64,000 bases of DNA from positions 18,129,629-18,193,628 of the forward strand of contig OW387147.1 of assembly GCA_936440205.1 (NCBI GenBank). Direction: 5' to 3'. This DNA is from Lepidonotus clava (Eukaryota; Annelida; Polychaeta; Phyllodocida; Polynoidae). The position numbers were made by a program, and so were the translations under genes. Below the pieces are notes generated by a model that saw only the letters and a list, made by a program, of their open reading frames with translations, was not told the DNA's origin and ran no database searches. Below, piece by piece: positions 11,336 through 24,639 of the stretch. Every line of letters starts with the position of its first letter. Position 1 is the stretch's first letter.

Positions 11336-14300
11336 ATGGCATCTACCTCCTTCGCCGATGGCTATAAGCTATCTGCGAACTTAGTAGAAAGTGTTAGCAA
11401 GCTTCTTTGGGGGAACGACATCAAATGCGACGTTTTTCGACGGTGGACGCAAGGTATTTCTGCTCTCCCCTGCCCATCTCGGTCTCAGTGTCTGACTTCA
11501 GTCTGGGGAGTCATGTTTTGCATTAGTACGATTCAATGAATGTAACGTACTGACTGTACTGCTTGCCTGTTTACTTTATGATATCTCTTAACGCTTTCTG
11601 TTAAGACTTACAGATGACTTACTGTATCCAACTTTGGCCTGTAAGGCTGTATGGGTTGGTTCAGTGGAAACAAAGTGAATGGATTATGATTTATGATTAT
11701 GATATCACTATCAGTTTTAGTTTAATTAAACCAACATTAAAATAGACATCTAGGCCTACCAAAATAGCTCACTAACTTATTACTAAACTTACTTAGAATT
11801 ACATAGTCCCGAGAGACTCCCGGAGTCCCCTCATATTCAGGCGCGGATCCAGGGGGGGGTCCCGACGGGCCTTGCCCCCCCCCCCCCCCCCCCCTCCCCT
11901 GTTAAATCATGTTTGATGGGGGGGCCCTCCCCCTGTACATTTATGTTTGTGGGCCCCCCCCCCCCCTCTAGGAACTCCTGGATCCGCCCCTGCATATTAG
12001 TAATAAGACCAACAATAAAATTGTTGTGTTCAGGTATTGTAACATAGATCGAAAAAATTAGGGTAGGTAATTTTTTGAGGGGCATTTTTATTTTTACTTA
12101 CACAAATAGACTCAGGTATTCTTGAAAATTAAGAAACTATTCCAGACACCCTCCAAATCAAGTTTTATTGTCTTAGATACATCTCTTCCTCATATATGTC
12201 AGAGCTAATTTCTTTTGCCTACCATCAGACCGTTGGCTTAAAAAATCAAGCCATTGACATGGTGTGTTTCAATTAATCAGTGTGCATATAATAATAATCA
12301 AGTCTGCAGTATAGTATTGGTTTGTGTGTTTTTCAGGATTTGAATTTAGTGAAGATGAGCCAACAGCGCTGTTGCAACATGAGGGAGGACCCTGTGCGGT
12401 CATGGCCCCAGTCCAAGGATATCTGCTGAAGAACTTACTTTTCACCCCTGAACATAGAAAGGAAAATTGGCGAGAATTAACTGGTAAATATAAGAGTCTC
12501 TTTCTTTAATTTACACAAAATGGTATGTCTATAATTATTTTTGTCTACTTATAATCTAGTGTAGCGCTCCCCGGGCTACGTTACTGGGGAAATAGACCCA
12601 GGCGACCACTAGGATTGGAAGTGTGACATAAAACCAAACAATGCAAGTTCAATTTAAATAAAGTTTATTAAACATCTTTCCAACAAGCTTGTTTTACAAA
12701 TCTCTGATAATATTTCCAGAATAATGTTCAGAGAATGTCCTTTTACCTAAGGCAACTACCTTTCAACAAAGTTAAAGTTTAGAAAATTCTCTTTGACAAG
12801 AGGGCAACTTTTTACAAAGAGGCCAAATACCTTTTAAAGGCAAAGTTCTGTTTACAAAACAAAGTTCTTTTTACAAAGAAAAGTTCCCTTTACAAAGAAT
12901 AGTTCTTTTAACAAAGAAAAGTTCTTTTTACAAAGAATAGTTCTTTTTACAAAGAAAAGCTCTTTTTACAAAGAGACCAAAATACCTTTTTAAAAGGCAA
13001 GGTTCTTTTTACAAAGAAACCACATACCTTTTTAAAAGGCAGAACTTTCTAATAAAGAAAACACCAAATGCCTTTTTAAAAGGCTAAATACTTTCTAATA
13101 AAAGGCCAAATTCCAAGTCTGCTTTTAGGGGAAAAACTACCAATTTCTAAGAACTTGTGGGGCAAAACATTAACTCAAAGCCAAGCTAAGAAGTTAATAT
13201 GACAAACCTAGTCCTAAAAAGAACTAGATATAACTTTCCCAGTCTAAAAAGACATGGGCAACACAGGCCACCACAAAGTATGACTCAGAAAAGATAGCCT
13301 AAATCTAGGCTCAGCCTAAAGCATCACATCACATCAATCCCCTAAAGGCAAACAGGCCTTCTAAAGAACAGCCAAAGTCAGGGTTACCTATAAGGTCAGC
13401 ACAAAAAAACCAAGTGGCCCAGGCCCAGAACTGTCCCATATTTAGGTACAGAGCAAGGACCCGGTAGAGAGCGCCCTGCTCTGATTGGTCCTTTCAGGAG
13501 GGGAAACTGGCTCCTCATTGGCCAGAAAAGGAGGCCTCTGATTGGCCTGCACAGACCGTCCTTCCGGCCGCCGAGTCCGGGGACGGGGAGACCGGGCCGC
13601 GCAGTCCGCCCCGGCCACCCGGCCTCCGCGGGCCGTCAGTCGCCGACCGGCCGGTCTCTGCGCGCCACACTAGTCTCTATGAAGGACATCCTGAAGCATA
13701 TGAATATAAACCGTGTATACATATAAAAAGATGCTGTGTAAAAATGCCGTTTTGAAGAATGCGTGTTAAGTGAAACTATTTTCATGATTTTCCTTTCTTA
13801 AAGTCTATGAATTTAATTAATATGGTTTGTTTTCCAATTATCTTGCAGAGGAAGAGCGGGCTGAGTTGTTGATCCATGTGTTTCAAGATATGCTGTGTTT
13901 GGTAAAAAGTGGTGAGTCATTCTTCCTGATCACTCATCGTGTAGAAGAAGAAGACGACAGTCCAACGGACACCACCGTATCCACTGAAGACGGGGAGAGC
14001 AGCCCGAAGAAACGCAGGATCAGCCACGAAGAGTTTCATGGGGGACTCTGGTTAGTAGACATTAAACTTACGTGACTCAAACACTCATTTGGTTATCTCT
14101 CTAAACAAGAAATGCGATTCAGTAATATTCTAAAGATACAATAAACTAGGAATAGTGTCTACTGATGTCACAGATGCATATTCTTGTATTCAGTGTTATG
14201 AGACCTGGAGATTTTCCTTGACCATGAATTTTGGCCAGGGGGTAAAGCGACCACATCGCTATGCTCCGTGGGGGCTTCACCGCAGATTGCTTTAAAAAAA

Positions 14301-17300
14301 TAGAAAAAAGTGTGTTCTTAGCATTGAAGAAATTGGGGGAAAACGTAAATGAATCTCCGTTTACATATCAAATGAGATTTACTTTTGGTACATTAAACAT
14401 AGTATGCTGTGTAGGCCTACTTTACCTTTCACCACTATTTTCCCTACAAAAATAATTCATTGTTTTATATGTCCACTTTAAACTAAATATCTATTCTTTT
14501 TTCCAAATAGGTGCTATGAATGTAGATCAAAACAAGAACTTCACGCATGTTTGAGCGAGAACATTCTACACTACCAAAGACGTTACGGTGTTCTTCTATT
14601 GTTATATTCAATAGTTCTAACAAAGGTATTTGATTTTGTTATTTGCTACATGTATATATATAACCTTTACAGTTTACAGGAAATCCAAGCGTCTTAAGAC
14701 CATTGCATTGTCACTCTTTGGACGCTCTCAAAAACGTTAGAATTTAATTTTTTATTATTGATTTTACATAAACAAGAAGCTTATGTAGTCTTGTTTGTTT
14801 GTAAGCTGTTATATTATGCTCTGTTACTTTAGGGAATTGATCAAATAAAGAATGAAGTCGAAGATCCTAGTGAACCTCTCATAGATGGCATGCACGGCCA
14901 TGGAAGGTATGTATTAATTTAGAATGATAATTCCTGATACGAAATAGAGTTATCTTTATTTGAAACATATATATTAGTCACATACATAAATAGTATATCA
15001 ATAACGACTTGTAAAACATACAGAAGCATCTTTTTGTTGAAAAAATTATAAAATAAAAATTTAGTTTTTAACATAAAGCATTCAGTGATTGTTATTGTGG
15101 CCTCATCTAAATGGATTATTGCACTATCCAATTTATTTGTGAAAATTCCAATCTCCACTTATTGCATATCAGGGCCTGACCGTATTTTTTTGTGCCTTTC
15201 AGTCAAAGTCTGATCAACCTTCTACTGACCAGCAATGCGGTAACAAATGTCTGGGACAACGACAAGGATGTCTCTGGGCTAAGTGAGTTCACTTTCACTT
15301 TTTTTGTTTTTCAATTTCACTAAAATTTATATTAAGAAAATGATACTCCCCTTAAGAGTAGAACTATAATACGAAAACTTGCATTCATATGAAAGTAATT
15401 ATGACTGTTAAAACTGTTTATAATTCCAGAATTACGTGGTATCAGTCAGCAAGCTACGATAGGTTTCTTAACGTTACTAGAACATTTACGGTATTGTGAG
15501 GTAAGAACGCCAAGATTTTGACCATATAAAACCTCAAAAAATAAAAATTAATCGGTCTTTAATTTTTAGTGATTTCTGCTTAAAGTTTAGGGTAACCAAC
15601 AGAAAAAAGAAAATATATTTATGAATTATTTTAACCACTCATAAATTAGATAAAAAAAAATCCATTTAATAAAAATGTAATTATCAGTAATGATAGCAAT
15701 AACATAGTTTCATAGTGTAGCTTTTCCTGCTTGGGAAACAGAATTAACAGCATTTACACTCTAGAATATTATATATTTTTTCTTCGACCCAGAATAAGCG
15801 ATTGCGTTGCTATGGCAGGACAGTGTTGTTTCTTCATCTCCATCACCAAAAATATTTATCTTGTCTTTTCAGGTAGGCTGGTACATGAAAAACCCTGAGT
15901 ACTCCATCTGGGTGTTAGGAAGTGAAACTCACCTTACCGTCTTGTTTTCTGTAGTAAGTATTGTGTATTTATCAACACCACTGATGATACAGTATCTGTT
16001 GCCAATTTAAAAATAAATATGAAGTAATCTATAGGTCACTTGAGAGAGAGTCAAGCAAGTGCATAAATCTATTCCCATAAGTACATCATGAAATTTTTCT
16101 GGGTATACTTATACAGACTATTTTATATTAGTGAACCTGTAGGTAAAAGCAAACGAGAAAGTTACTGTGTCTGTCATGTAAACTGTCAAAAAGCCATTCA
16201 GGTCAATAAACCCAAAAAGTCTAATGACTCAATCCGAGTATTCATACACAGAATACAAAATAAATGTCCATAATACCTGTACAGATAATCTAATCGAACA
16301 ACGACCAATAGTTCACTTGATGAAATGTATTCATGTTGAACATTCTTTCAACAGGAGCAATCTCTCGTTAGTCAAGAAACACCTCAAGCACAAGCTAGGA
16401 GAATATTTGGAACGTACGATCCTGAAGGTAATGTATATTCTTTCCCAAAACTAAAATAACAAGAAAAAAATACATCAATTCTAAGACTTGATCAAACAGA
16501 CTAAATTCAACGTTTTCTTTAGACTGCTGCATTCGTTAGATATTAAGAATATAATTGTAAAGGCTGGGTTTGAGTTCTTCGTGTTTAGATGTGATGTCCG
16601 TTTGTAAATATTAATTTCTCAAATTTCAGGTTGTGGTTTCGTAAATTCCGCCTTGATTGGTGACATCCTACAAGCATTGGACCTGGTATCAGATCCCGAC
16701 TAGTAAGTGATGATTGGTGATCCGTCTTTAGCTAGGGATATAGATGGGTCTGTAACGAATTTCCTGACGAAGCTGTTGCACGCACAGTGTACATATCAAA
16801 AATTGACAATCCCCTTTAATGTGTATAATTGACATGAAGTGTATTGAATAATTAACCAGTTTAATACTGGGATTAGTACATGAGAGGCAGATTACAGAGA
16901 AGCTTAAGAATCCGTACATAACGTGGCCATTTATAAGAGGACAAACATATTATACACAAACTCGCTGCTTTTTTTTCCATTCTGCTTTAATAAGCGATTG
17001 AATGCTTCCCAATGCTACCTCCTGTAGCATCAAGAACAAACACTTCTATGACGTTGCAGTGTTCGAAACTTAACACCTGCAAGTCGGCCTATGGCTGACA
17101 ATTTTGGAACAGGACCGACACAAAATTGAGTAATCTTTGTAAAATTGGCCCAGCTGACTGACCCTTTTTGAGCCGTTATTAATGCAAATGTTTTGCCGTC
17201 AGTTATGGTATTTTCAGCTGTCATTAACTTTTTTTTCTTTTTCTTTTTCTTTTTCTTTTTCTTTCTTTCTTTCTTTCTTTCTTTTCCGACAAGAGCCTAA

Positions 17301-18392
17301 AAAGTCAGTCTCAAACATTGAGTCTTGTAGACTTGTACACATAAAAAAAAAAACATTTATTGCCGTGTTTACTTACCTGAGCTTGATTTCTCCCCGTCAG
17401 TGTGAAGATCATGGTGGAGAAAATGGACCCTGAACAGCTGGGTATCGTCACCCTGCAGAGCTTTATGGAGACCTTCTTCCCCAACCCGAGCGGCACCGAG
17501 GTGGTCCAATCCTTCCGGCTCTACCACGCCAACGGGCTCAAGCGCTCCTGTCCCAACAACAAGGTAAGAATCACTGTGGTTTGTAGTCAGATGTCCACAA
17601 ATTTACACAAAATTAAGAAATTCATATTTTTCCTTAAAATAATTTTGAAAGTAAATTTTCGAGCGTTACTTAGCTCGTTTTGCCTCAACGATTTCTCCTT
17701 ACGTATTTTGCAAGGTTTGATATTTTCCGTTGGTATATACATTTTCTGCACAGAATTTCCCTTAATTAACTTCTTTTGGACAACGTTTAAGAATGTTACA
17801 TACTTCCATAACTAGGGATGCCTTTTTAGATTTTTGTTCTTCACCTAAGACTAAGATTTCGGATTTTGTCAAATTTTAGAAAATGGTTTTCTTCATTTCA
17901 TGTTTCCCGGTCCCCCCTTTCTTACCATGTATTCCCTTTTTAGACTTTATATAAAGAACTGTGGGAATCCATATATGCAGGCCGTGTGCAAATCTCCCAA
18001 AAACTTGCCAAAATTGCCTCCATTGCACAAATGCTAGAATAAGACTATTTTGGTGTATATTTCCCTTTCTACCTATGCATGAGGAAAGCACATTGACATT
18101 GAAGAGTTTGTTTCTATTACAACTATGTTTTTATCAAATTTGCTGAAGGCACTTGTTATCAAATAATTAATCCTGACATACATTCTTGAACTGCTACTGA
18201 ACCTGTATGCAGTTAATATCATGGTGTTTTTACATTGAATAGGTGGCATACCAGGAGTGCACGGCCGTGCTGCTCGAACAGCCCGAGACGCAGCTCATCA
18301 CCGACACTTCACCCATCAAGACGTGCCTCATGACCAAGTGGCCCACCATCGAGGTCCAGTGGAAAAACAATGTGATACCGTCTCTCAACTGA
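11336..18392 (+). CDS. MINDY3: MINDY3, K48-linkage-specific deubiquitinase (12 coding exons)
   Basis: MINDY-family cysteine proteases trim K48-linked ubiquitin chains; MINDY3 was formerly FAM188A/CARP. Exons read: 11336-11453, 12337-12483, 13849-14050, 14511-14625, 14833-14906, 15203-15282, 15430-15500, 15873-15953, 16355-16427, 16630-16702, 17401-17563, 18243-18392, totalling 1347 nt (448 aa; the human protein is about 445). All junctions are GT-AG and phases close. The diagnostic GGPCAV motif places the catalytic Cys at residue 59 and GSETHLTV places the catalytic His at 289. The C-terminal third has an EF-hand-like stretch starting at TYDPEG. Exon 1 uses the ATG that fits the family N-terminus. 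Intron 2 carries a CAG...CTG element and a solo LTR; intron 10 has a CTTT microsatellite. No lesions seen. Confidence 0.95.
11838..11992. mobile_element. GGCGGATCC-type inverted-repeat element in MINDY3 intron 1
   Basis: It begins CAGGCGCGGATCCAG and ends CTGGATCCGCCCCTG (near-perfect inverted repeat), flanked on both sides by CATATT, a likely 6-bp target duplication. The interior has G runs and C runs of 10 or more. A member of the same series as the element at 22908-23035. Confidence 0.7.
12560..13669 (-). mobile_element. Solo LTR (1.1 kb) in MINDY3 intron 2
   Basis: The unit is bounded by TG...CA ends (TGTGGCGC... on the minus strand) and by CTAG on both sides, a 4-bp target duplication. 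On the minus strand the GC-rich first part has CCAAT words (CCAATCAG, CCAATGAG), and an AATAAA lies near the far end (plus 12664-12669). This order of promoter then polyadenylation signal fits an LTR on the minus strand. No internal region remains, so it is a fossil left by LTR-LTR recombination. Its LTR does not resemble that of the large element at 41-62 kb. It could alternatively be a non-autonomous element with LTR-like ends. Confidence 0.55.
12844..12975. repeat. 19-bp minisatellite, about 7 units, inside the solo LTR
   Basis: Tandem units of the form AGTTCTTTTTACAAAGAAA. Each unit is itself an imperfect inverted repeat (TTCTTT...AAAGAA), so the array could form serial small hairpins. 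Confidence 0.75.
17229..17285 (+). repeat. CTTTTT/CTTT microsatellite
   Basis: Pyrimidine simple repeat in MINDY3 intron 10, about 115 bp before the exon 11 acceptor. Confidence 0.9.
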
Positions 18393-20060
18393 GACACACT
18401 GCCAAAGCAGGCAGACATTTTCCACACCGGGAACAAATATTTTTCATTTTATATCATTTTATTTTTTCCTGTGGTTGTGTCCAAGGTTAGGAGACCAGCA
18501 GCTGATTTACAAGCCAAAAAGTGAGGGATATTGGATGGGGGGATGTTTTTAGTTGCATTAATTTGTATCTATAGGAAAGAGGGTTTTAGTTCTAGGAATT
18601 GGGAGGGAAGGGATTAATGTTATGTCCAGGATACATGGAAGTGTAACTTCAAATGTGACCTATCAGCACATATGTTGGGAGAGACGAGACATATATGTTG
18701 GGAGAGACGATTCAGTGGGAAGCAAAGAGTCATAAATCAAGAGTTCCCCTTGAATTTGCCGCTTAAAAAAAAACCTTGAATGTTCCACAATCAGAATATT
18801 TCGTTACTGAAACATAAAAGCGTTCGATGGACGTATCAGTAAAGGTTTATTGTTACCCTGCCTCGTTGAACCTCTCCCGAAAGTACATGGGAAATGAAAA
18901 GGGGAACTTCTACAATACGAAAATGGGAACATAATGACCTTTAAGTAAACTTCCGAAATTTGACTAAAATGATCTGCAATAAAGCCTTCCTGGGCTTGAA
19001 CGTAAAGCTCTACAATTAAGCCTTCCTGGGATTAAAACGCCCTCCCAAAACGTTTTAACAACTTTAGAGCCTTACATGTCCATTCTCAAAAAAAAGTGCA
19101 CAAAATATATGGAACTGCCAGCTTGTGACATGATCTGTGAGCTACGGCCAGTGTAAACAGAGATTGGTTCTCTACAAGGTTCTGTTACCTACTTACCTCT
19201 ATTCCTGGTATACTAGAAGTGTTTCGATCGGTGTTGCCAAACGTCTGTGTTGGTTGTACTATAAAGCTTGCCTATTGTACATTCGTTCCTAAGTTATTGT
19301 TCTGTATAAAAAGAGAATGAAACAGAAATGGGCTTTCTGAGTCATATATATTACCAGCTAACTGAGCAATTTATTTCAACTTTTGCATTGTAAATGTACC
19401 TCCTGATAAACGAAAGGTACGAAGAGGATGATGTGCTTTCTGTAATTACCATGAAGAAATACAATAGAATGTTTGAGGTTTCAAAATTATTCATAAAAAA
19501 TCAATCTATGTAGCCGTAGATGAATAATGGCACTTTTGTCCTTCCTGTATTTTGGTGATTTGAATTTTGGTAAACTGCTACATTGAAAAGACAAAGGTTT
19601 CCACACAAAATCTTACTGGTAGCTAAAGATGAAAATCAGAAAGGTAAGTGTCTAAAAGCATAGAATATTCTGTGTCTGGGGCCTATAATCTACGACATTT
19701 CAGCATTTCTGCCCTCCAATATAAGAAAAAGAAACATTGGCTATTAACATTCTGTATTCATGATTTCTTAAGATTTTATTTGTGCATGCATGCAGGGAGC
19801 TGATTTTTTGTATCTATGGAATACTGAGGAATATTTATCTGTTAATTTCAGCCTTATAATATTTCCTTGAAATAGTTCTGTTATTACTATTTTACATGCA
19901 AACCTGTAGCACTGATTATTTTTTAAGTTCTTTAGAAATATTAAACATAGTACATAATATTATCAAGACCGCTAGGTGTGCGGGCTATGATTGAAAGTCT
20001 TGTATAGTTTTAGTATTTTTAAATGAAATGAAATAAAGATATAGTATTAACATTGTTGTT
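18393..20060 (+). other. MINDY3: MINDY3 3' UTR and cleavage region
   Basis: After the stop the sequence is AT-rich and noncoding. AATAAA at 20032-20037 is the best polyadenylation signal, implying a 3' UTR of about 1.6 kb. Two small tandem duplications lie in it: a repeated CATATGTTGGGAGAGACGA-like unit near 18670-18710 and a repeated AAGCCTTCCTGGG unit near 18980-19035. Confidence 0.55.
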
Positions 20061-20212
20061 TTGAATTATTGATGCCATCTCACTAACGTAACTATAATAC
20101 AGCTAAAAACTGATAATATTGGAAGCAGGTTGTTAAAAGGTATTTTTGTAAAAATTGTAAGTGAATAATGCTCAGCTCTTTAAAAACAAAAAAGAATTGA
20201 TAATATTACTTG

Positions 20213-20228
20213 TAGCGCCACCTAGTAC
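20213..20228 (-). promoter_or_regulatory. CTCF-like motif before the C1GALT1-like gene
   Basis: On the minus strand GTACTAGGTGGCGCTA fits the CTCF core consensus at 14 of 16 positions by hand. It lies between MINDY3 and the C1GALT1-like gene, about 210 bp before the probable 5' UTR donor at 20442. Confidence 0.35.
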
Positions 20229-20289
20229 ACGGAGTTAGTACTTCTTGATAGTGGCTCTACCTGGTGTACTGAAGTAAGGTCACATGACC

Positions 20290-20441
20290 AGTCGTACACA
20301 GGTTGTTCAAAATGTCGGCACACGGATCTGGACCTGAGGCATGCTTCTCTCTGATCATAACAAACTAAATTTAGAATAACACCTTGTCAGCCGCTTTAAC
20401 TTTTTTGAGAAGCAATGGAAACTAGCATTTGGTTCTATTAG
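20290..20441 (+). other. Probable noncoding first exon of the C1GALT1-like gene
   Basis: A good 5' splice site (G|GTGAGT) follows 20441, and the only acceptor needed is the one before 21381 in the same gene. A promoter-like TCACATGAC word lies at 20280. A small uORF (20312-20368, 18 codons) would be in this exon. Its 5' end is unknown, so the start given is approximate. Confidence 0.35.
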
Positions 20442-21470
20442 GTGAGTTGGTGATGGGATTCCGATTGTGACGCCTAAAATAGTGTAACTAGGAAATATTG
20501 ATAAATTTTTAATAGTCTAACATATTCATAGCTCTTGAAGTTGAACTCTACTGGTCTCAAGTACTGCTTACTTAAACTGTAGCCTAAATGGCTACCATAT
20601 TATTCATATCATAATTCATGTGTGAGAGAACGTCAGAAGCTAAGTATAATCAGTTCTTGGCAAACAAGGACCAATGATTATTTCTAGTGCCTATAGAGTT
20701 CCCCCAGAGATTGGAAATCCTGGAAAATTAGATTAGTAGATCTAGATCTAGAGACTAGAGTTTATTGGAACAATTATTTTACAAGTCATGAAATCTTGTA
20801 AAGTTATGGAAATTTATAAATGTTGACAAGAAATTTACTGTTTTTGTCTTTAAAAATGTATGCATCAGTTCTGCCACTGCATTTTCTGCTAACGCAAAAT
20901 CAAATTTGCATGGAGCTAGGAATTTAAAGTCAAGGGAAAAGATTGTGTGAACCCTAGCTTATCCATATCCATGGTGCTTTAGAATGCTTTCTTATCTTGA
21001 TTATGCTAACTTGACAAGGGATGACCCAGACGTTTTTTTCAAAAAGGCTTGTGTACCTCACACCAATTCATAAATAGCTAGCTTTGGAAAATCTCTAGAT
21101 CTATGTCATTTAACTGCTTATCAAAGTGAGTCCTATAGAAATAACGTTTTCTGAAAGGTGCGTTGTTAAAGATAGAAAAACAGCTTAAAGATATCTTAAT
21201 TCGGTTAAAAACAAATATAGCATTTTGTTCTAATTATTGAATAGAAGGCTATTTACAAAACCATAATTTGATGCCCATATCGTTAACACACAAACGCAAC
21301 AATGCAACAAGTTGTCTGCCCCTGAATCAACATTGTGATGAAATCGTATAACTGTAGATCTAATACCGTTTTAATTGCAGGAGCACCTACACATCCCAAT
21401 ATGTGAAACTTCCACCCACAACCTTAAGCTCTACCCCCACCCACCTCCATCCCCCACCAACCCTACCACT

Positions 21471-24400
21471 ATGAGGGTAACCCTGAACACGGTGGTCCTC
21501 CTGGGCTGCTCCATGGTGGTGGGGGCCCTGCTGGCCCTGCTCTCCGTCCACTACGGCTCCCCCTCCCATCAGTACTCCAAGTGGCGCAAACGGATGGAGA
21601 CGCCACTGTCTGAACACTACAAGGCCTGGCTAGAGAGGAACAAGCTGAGTCAGCGTTATGGCGGAATATTATCAACTCAGGTATACATGCTTTCACTTGT
21701 CAATAAAAAGTCCCTTTTGGTGTTTTCCTTTTCTATTTCTATCAATCTCAGCATTAATTTTTTGTGAATGCCAGATTTTAGATTTGTTCATGTCATCGAC
21801 TCAAAGAACAATTATCACAATGAATTTCTTACATCACGTTTTATAGCTTTTTCAGATAACTTCAAAGTGTCTTTCCGGGGTTTCAGACTTTTCATTAACC
21901 CTGACTTACATCCCTCAGCATCTATACACTTAAGATACTGAAACACTAGATTTATGGATTAAGAAATGTATATGGTTTGACCAGTATAGGTCAATGCGCT
22001 ATTTCAATATACATGTACTTTACAGATTTCTATGAATTGGAAATCACATATAAAAACAAAAGTTATGAAATCTATGTGGGTTTTCTGTATTATGATTTAA
22101 AGGGCACTCGCTTAGTAATAAGCACCGCTCTTTTATTAAGGCTGGAAGGTGGGAATATAGGTCAAATATACATATGTTCTACACCATTAGAAAATCTTAC
22201 AATTCCCTTTCAAATGATATACAGTATGTAATGTTTCGTGCTATTTTCAGGCTTTACTTAGTTTTTTTAAAATAGATAATTTAAAATGTATTTTATATTT
22301 CCTTACATCAAAACAGTTAATACAAGAATCAGACTACCTCCGGGCAACAGTAAAAACCCTCTGTTGGGTCCTGCTCAACGGTGACGGCTCCAAAACCCAA
22401 GCCTGGCCCTTCCTCCCAAACATGAAACCCGCCGCTACCGCCATCAGCGAAACCTGGGGCAGACGTTGTGCAAAGACTCTATACTTCTCCAGTAGTAGTG
22501 AGGCCCAAAGCTACTTCTCCGGCGCCCTGGACGTGGTTGTCCTCCAGAATAGTGATCTGCACAGTTGGGCTGCCTCCAGGGAGATAGTGTTGCACCTGGC
22601 TGGCGGGGGTTACCTGGAGAAGTACGACTGGTTCTACCAGGCTGAGGAGGATACGTTCACGGTGGTGGAGAACATGTTGTATTACTTGTCGGTGCTGAAC
22701 GCCACCGAACCGTTGTATATAGGACATGCTTACAGTCGCTGGGGGACTTCGTACAACACAGCAGGACCTGGGTCAGTTTGGTTTGAGTATTACATGATTA
22801 TATTGAAACAAGTTCATGTATTGCTCCAAAAAATAATTGTGTACAGATATCATTGGCCAATTAAAATATAGTTTTGAATATTGATAGTTTCCACCATACA
22901 CCTACATCAGTAGCGGACCCCTATTTTCGGCCCATTTTACATTTTTTTAATGTAAAACTAGTGCCTACAGAGGGGGCGCCGGGACCCTTTTTAATATGTG
23001 CGCCCCCCTTTCTAAAATTTCTGGATCCGCCCCTGTACATAAAAACAATTCCTCAAAAGTTAAGAGTAGGGCCAAAAGTCTAGGATCTGTCAGGATACCT
23101 GAACACAACATAATATTTTAGGCCTGATAGATCTATCTTTGGATACATTGAGGTTTCTACTTAAACAGCCAATATTCTTTTAGAACGGGAAGAACTAGCT
23201 GTATCATGGTGTGGGGAATGTCCATGAATAACAAATTTCATCTCACTCTCAAAACCGAGTATGCAAGTCCTTCTAATCTAGTGATGATTAAGACCTTACG
23301 GATTGCATCTGATTAAGCGCCAGGAATCAACATTACTGCATAGGGTGAAAGCTTACTTCCTAGGTATTGTCCATATTCAGAATAACAGTATTCCGAGAAA
23401 GAGGAATTACACATGCAATACAATGTAACATGTTTACGTATATAACCTACAAATATCATAAACGTGTATATAAACCATACACAATAAAATATGACGTGTA
23501 TATAATACAATGGTACATGTATATCAAATACTATTCATAATAATTTACCCAAACTATTCCCTGCAGGTTTGTGATGAGCCGAGCAGCCCTTCGTCGGCTC
23601 CACACCCACCTGGTCAAAGGGCACTGCGGGGCGGGACTGATCGGTCACGGAGACATCGGGCTCGGTCGGTGTCTCGAGGAGGTCGGTGTCGGGGTTGTCG
23701 ACTCTCGCGACACCCAGGGCCGGGCCCACTTCCTGGCCCACCAGCCTGAGACCTTACTGGTGGCTGGTAACCTGCCCTGGAGTGTCAGCTTCTGGGCACA
23801 CAGCAAGTACTTAAGTCCTGAGGTCAGTTTGATAATACTTTATTTATTTTGCCAAATAAGACTACCGTAATCTCGTATAATTTAATAAGAATGAATTATC
23901 ATCTGATGTTGATAAATGCAAGGAAACATTTAAGCAGCTGAAAAATCTTCATTTGCTTTATATGTATGAAAGGTTTATTAAATTTGGCACGCTGTCCTGT
24001 ATCCTAACACTTTGTCCTGCACCCTAACACTTTTGATATGAAATGAGATTTTACCTTTTACCTATTACTCAGTCTGACGTTTCTATAATATACCAATACT
24101 ATTAATTATCACGCTGATTCACATTGTACCTTAGAAAAAACACCACATATTCACACATGAAAAACAAAAACAAAAATCACGCATTGAACATTGAATTAAA
24201 AAAGTAAACCAATGAACTATTATTTCCAAAGTATTTGTCAAATAATTTAATTTTTAAAAATCGATTTTTTAACATTGCAGGGCCCAGACTGCTGCAGTGA
24301 CCACGCCATCTCTTTCCACGACGTTCCCTCTAACATGATGTACGTCCTGGACTACCTCGTTTACCACCTGAAGCCCTTTGGCATCACCCCCAGCCTGCTC

Positions 24401-24580
24401 CGGCCTGCCCCGGGGCAGGAGGGGCACCCACCACCTGGAGGGGCCGCCTCCCACCCTGGAGGAGGCCCAGAAAACGACCTCAACCACCTCTCAGCAGCGG
24501 GGGATCATGGCTTAAGTAAAAGGACTGAGGGTTTACCCACCCAGCTTCAACCCCCGAACAACCGTCCATCGAATTTGTAA
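21471..24580 (+). CDS. C1GALT1-like beta-1,3-galactosyltransferase family protein (GT31)
   Basis: Coding exons 21471-21680 (exon begins 21381), 22317-22771, 23567-23822 and 24281-24580; total 1221 nt, 406 aa, all phases close. C1GALT1 (T-synthase) adds galactose to O-GalNAc in the Golgi; COSMC is its catalytically silent relative and chaperone. A type II signal anchor spans about residues 8-27. Family hallmarks are SETWGRRC (115-122), WFYQAEEDTF, EPLYIGHAYSRWG, AGPGFVMSRAALRRL and GPDCCSDHAISFHDVP. The metal-binding DXD region, usually ADDDTY, reads A-E-E-D-T-F (E180, E181, D182), so activity is uncertain; it could be a diverged transferase or a COSMC-like protein. The last ~70 residues are a Pro/Gly-rich extension absent from human C1GALT1 (363 aa). 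An AATAAA lies at 24622-24627. Confidence 0.88.
22908..23035. mobile_element. GGCGGATCC-type inverted-repeat element in a C1GALT1-like intron
   Basis: It begins CAGTAGCGGACCC and ends GGATCCGCCCCTG, with TACAT duplicated on both sides (22903-22907 and 23036-23040). Same family design as 11838-11992. No coding capacity. Confidence 0.65.
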
Positions 24581-24639
24581 CTTTTTTTGTGTGTGTAATT
24601 CGTTGAATTGTTGATCTACTTAATAAATGTATTGTTTTT

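Noticed and set aside
12560-13669. DNA transposon with 11-bp inverted ends
   Set aside because: The short inverted ends also fit LTR termini, and the TG...CA ends, CTAG duplication, promoter words and polyadenylation signal fit a solo LTR better; the alternative is not excluded.
17402-17815. 137-codon plus-strand frame
   Set aside because: It is MINDY3 exon 11 read past its splice donor into the intron.
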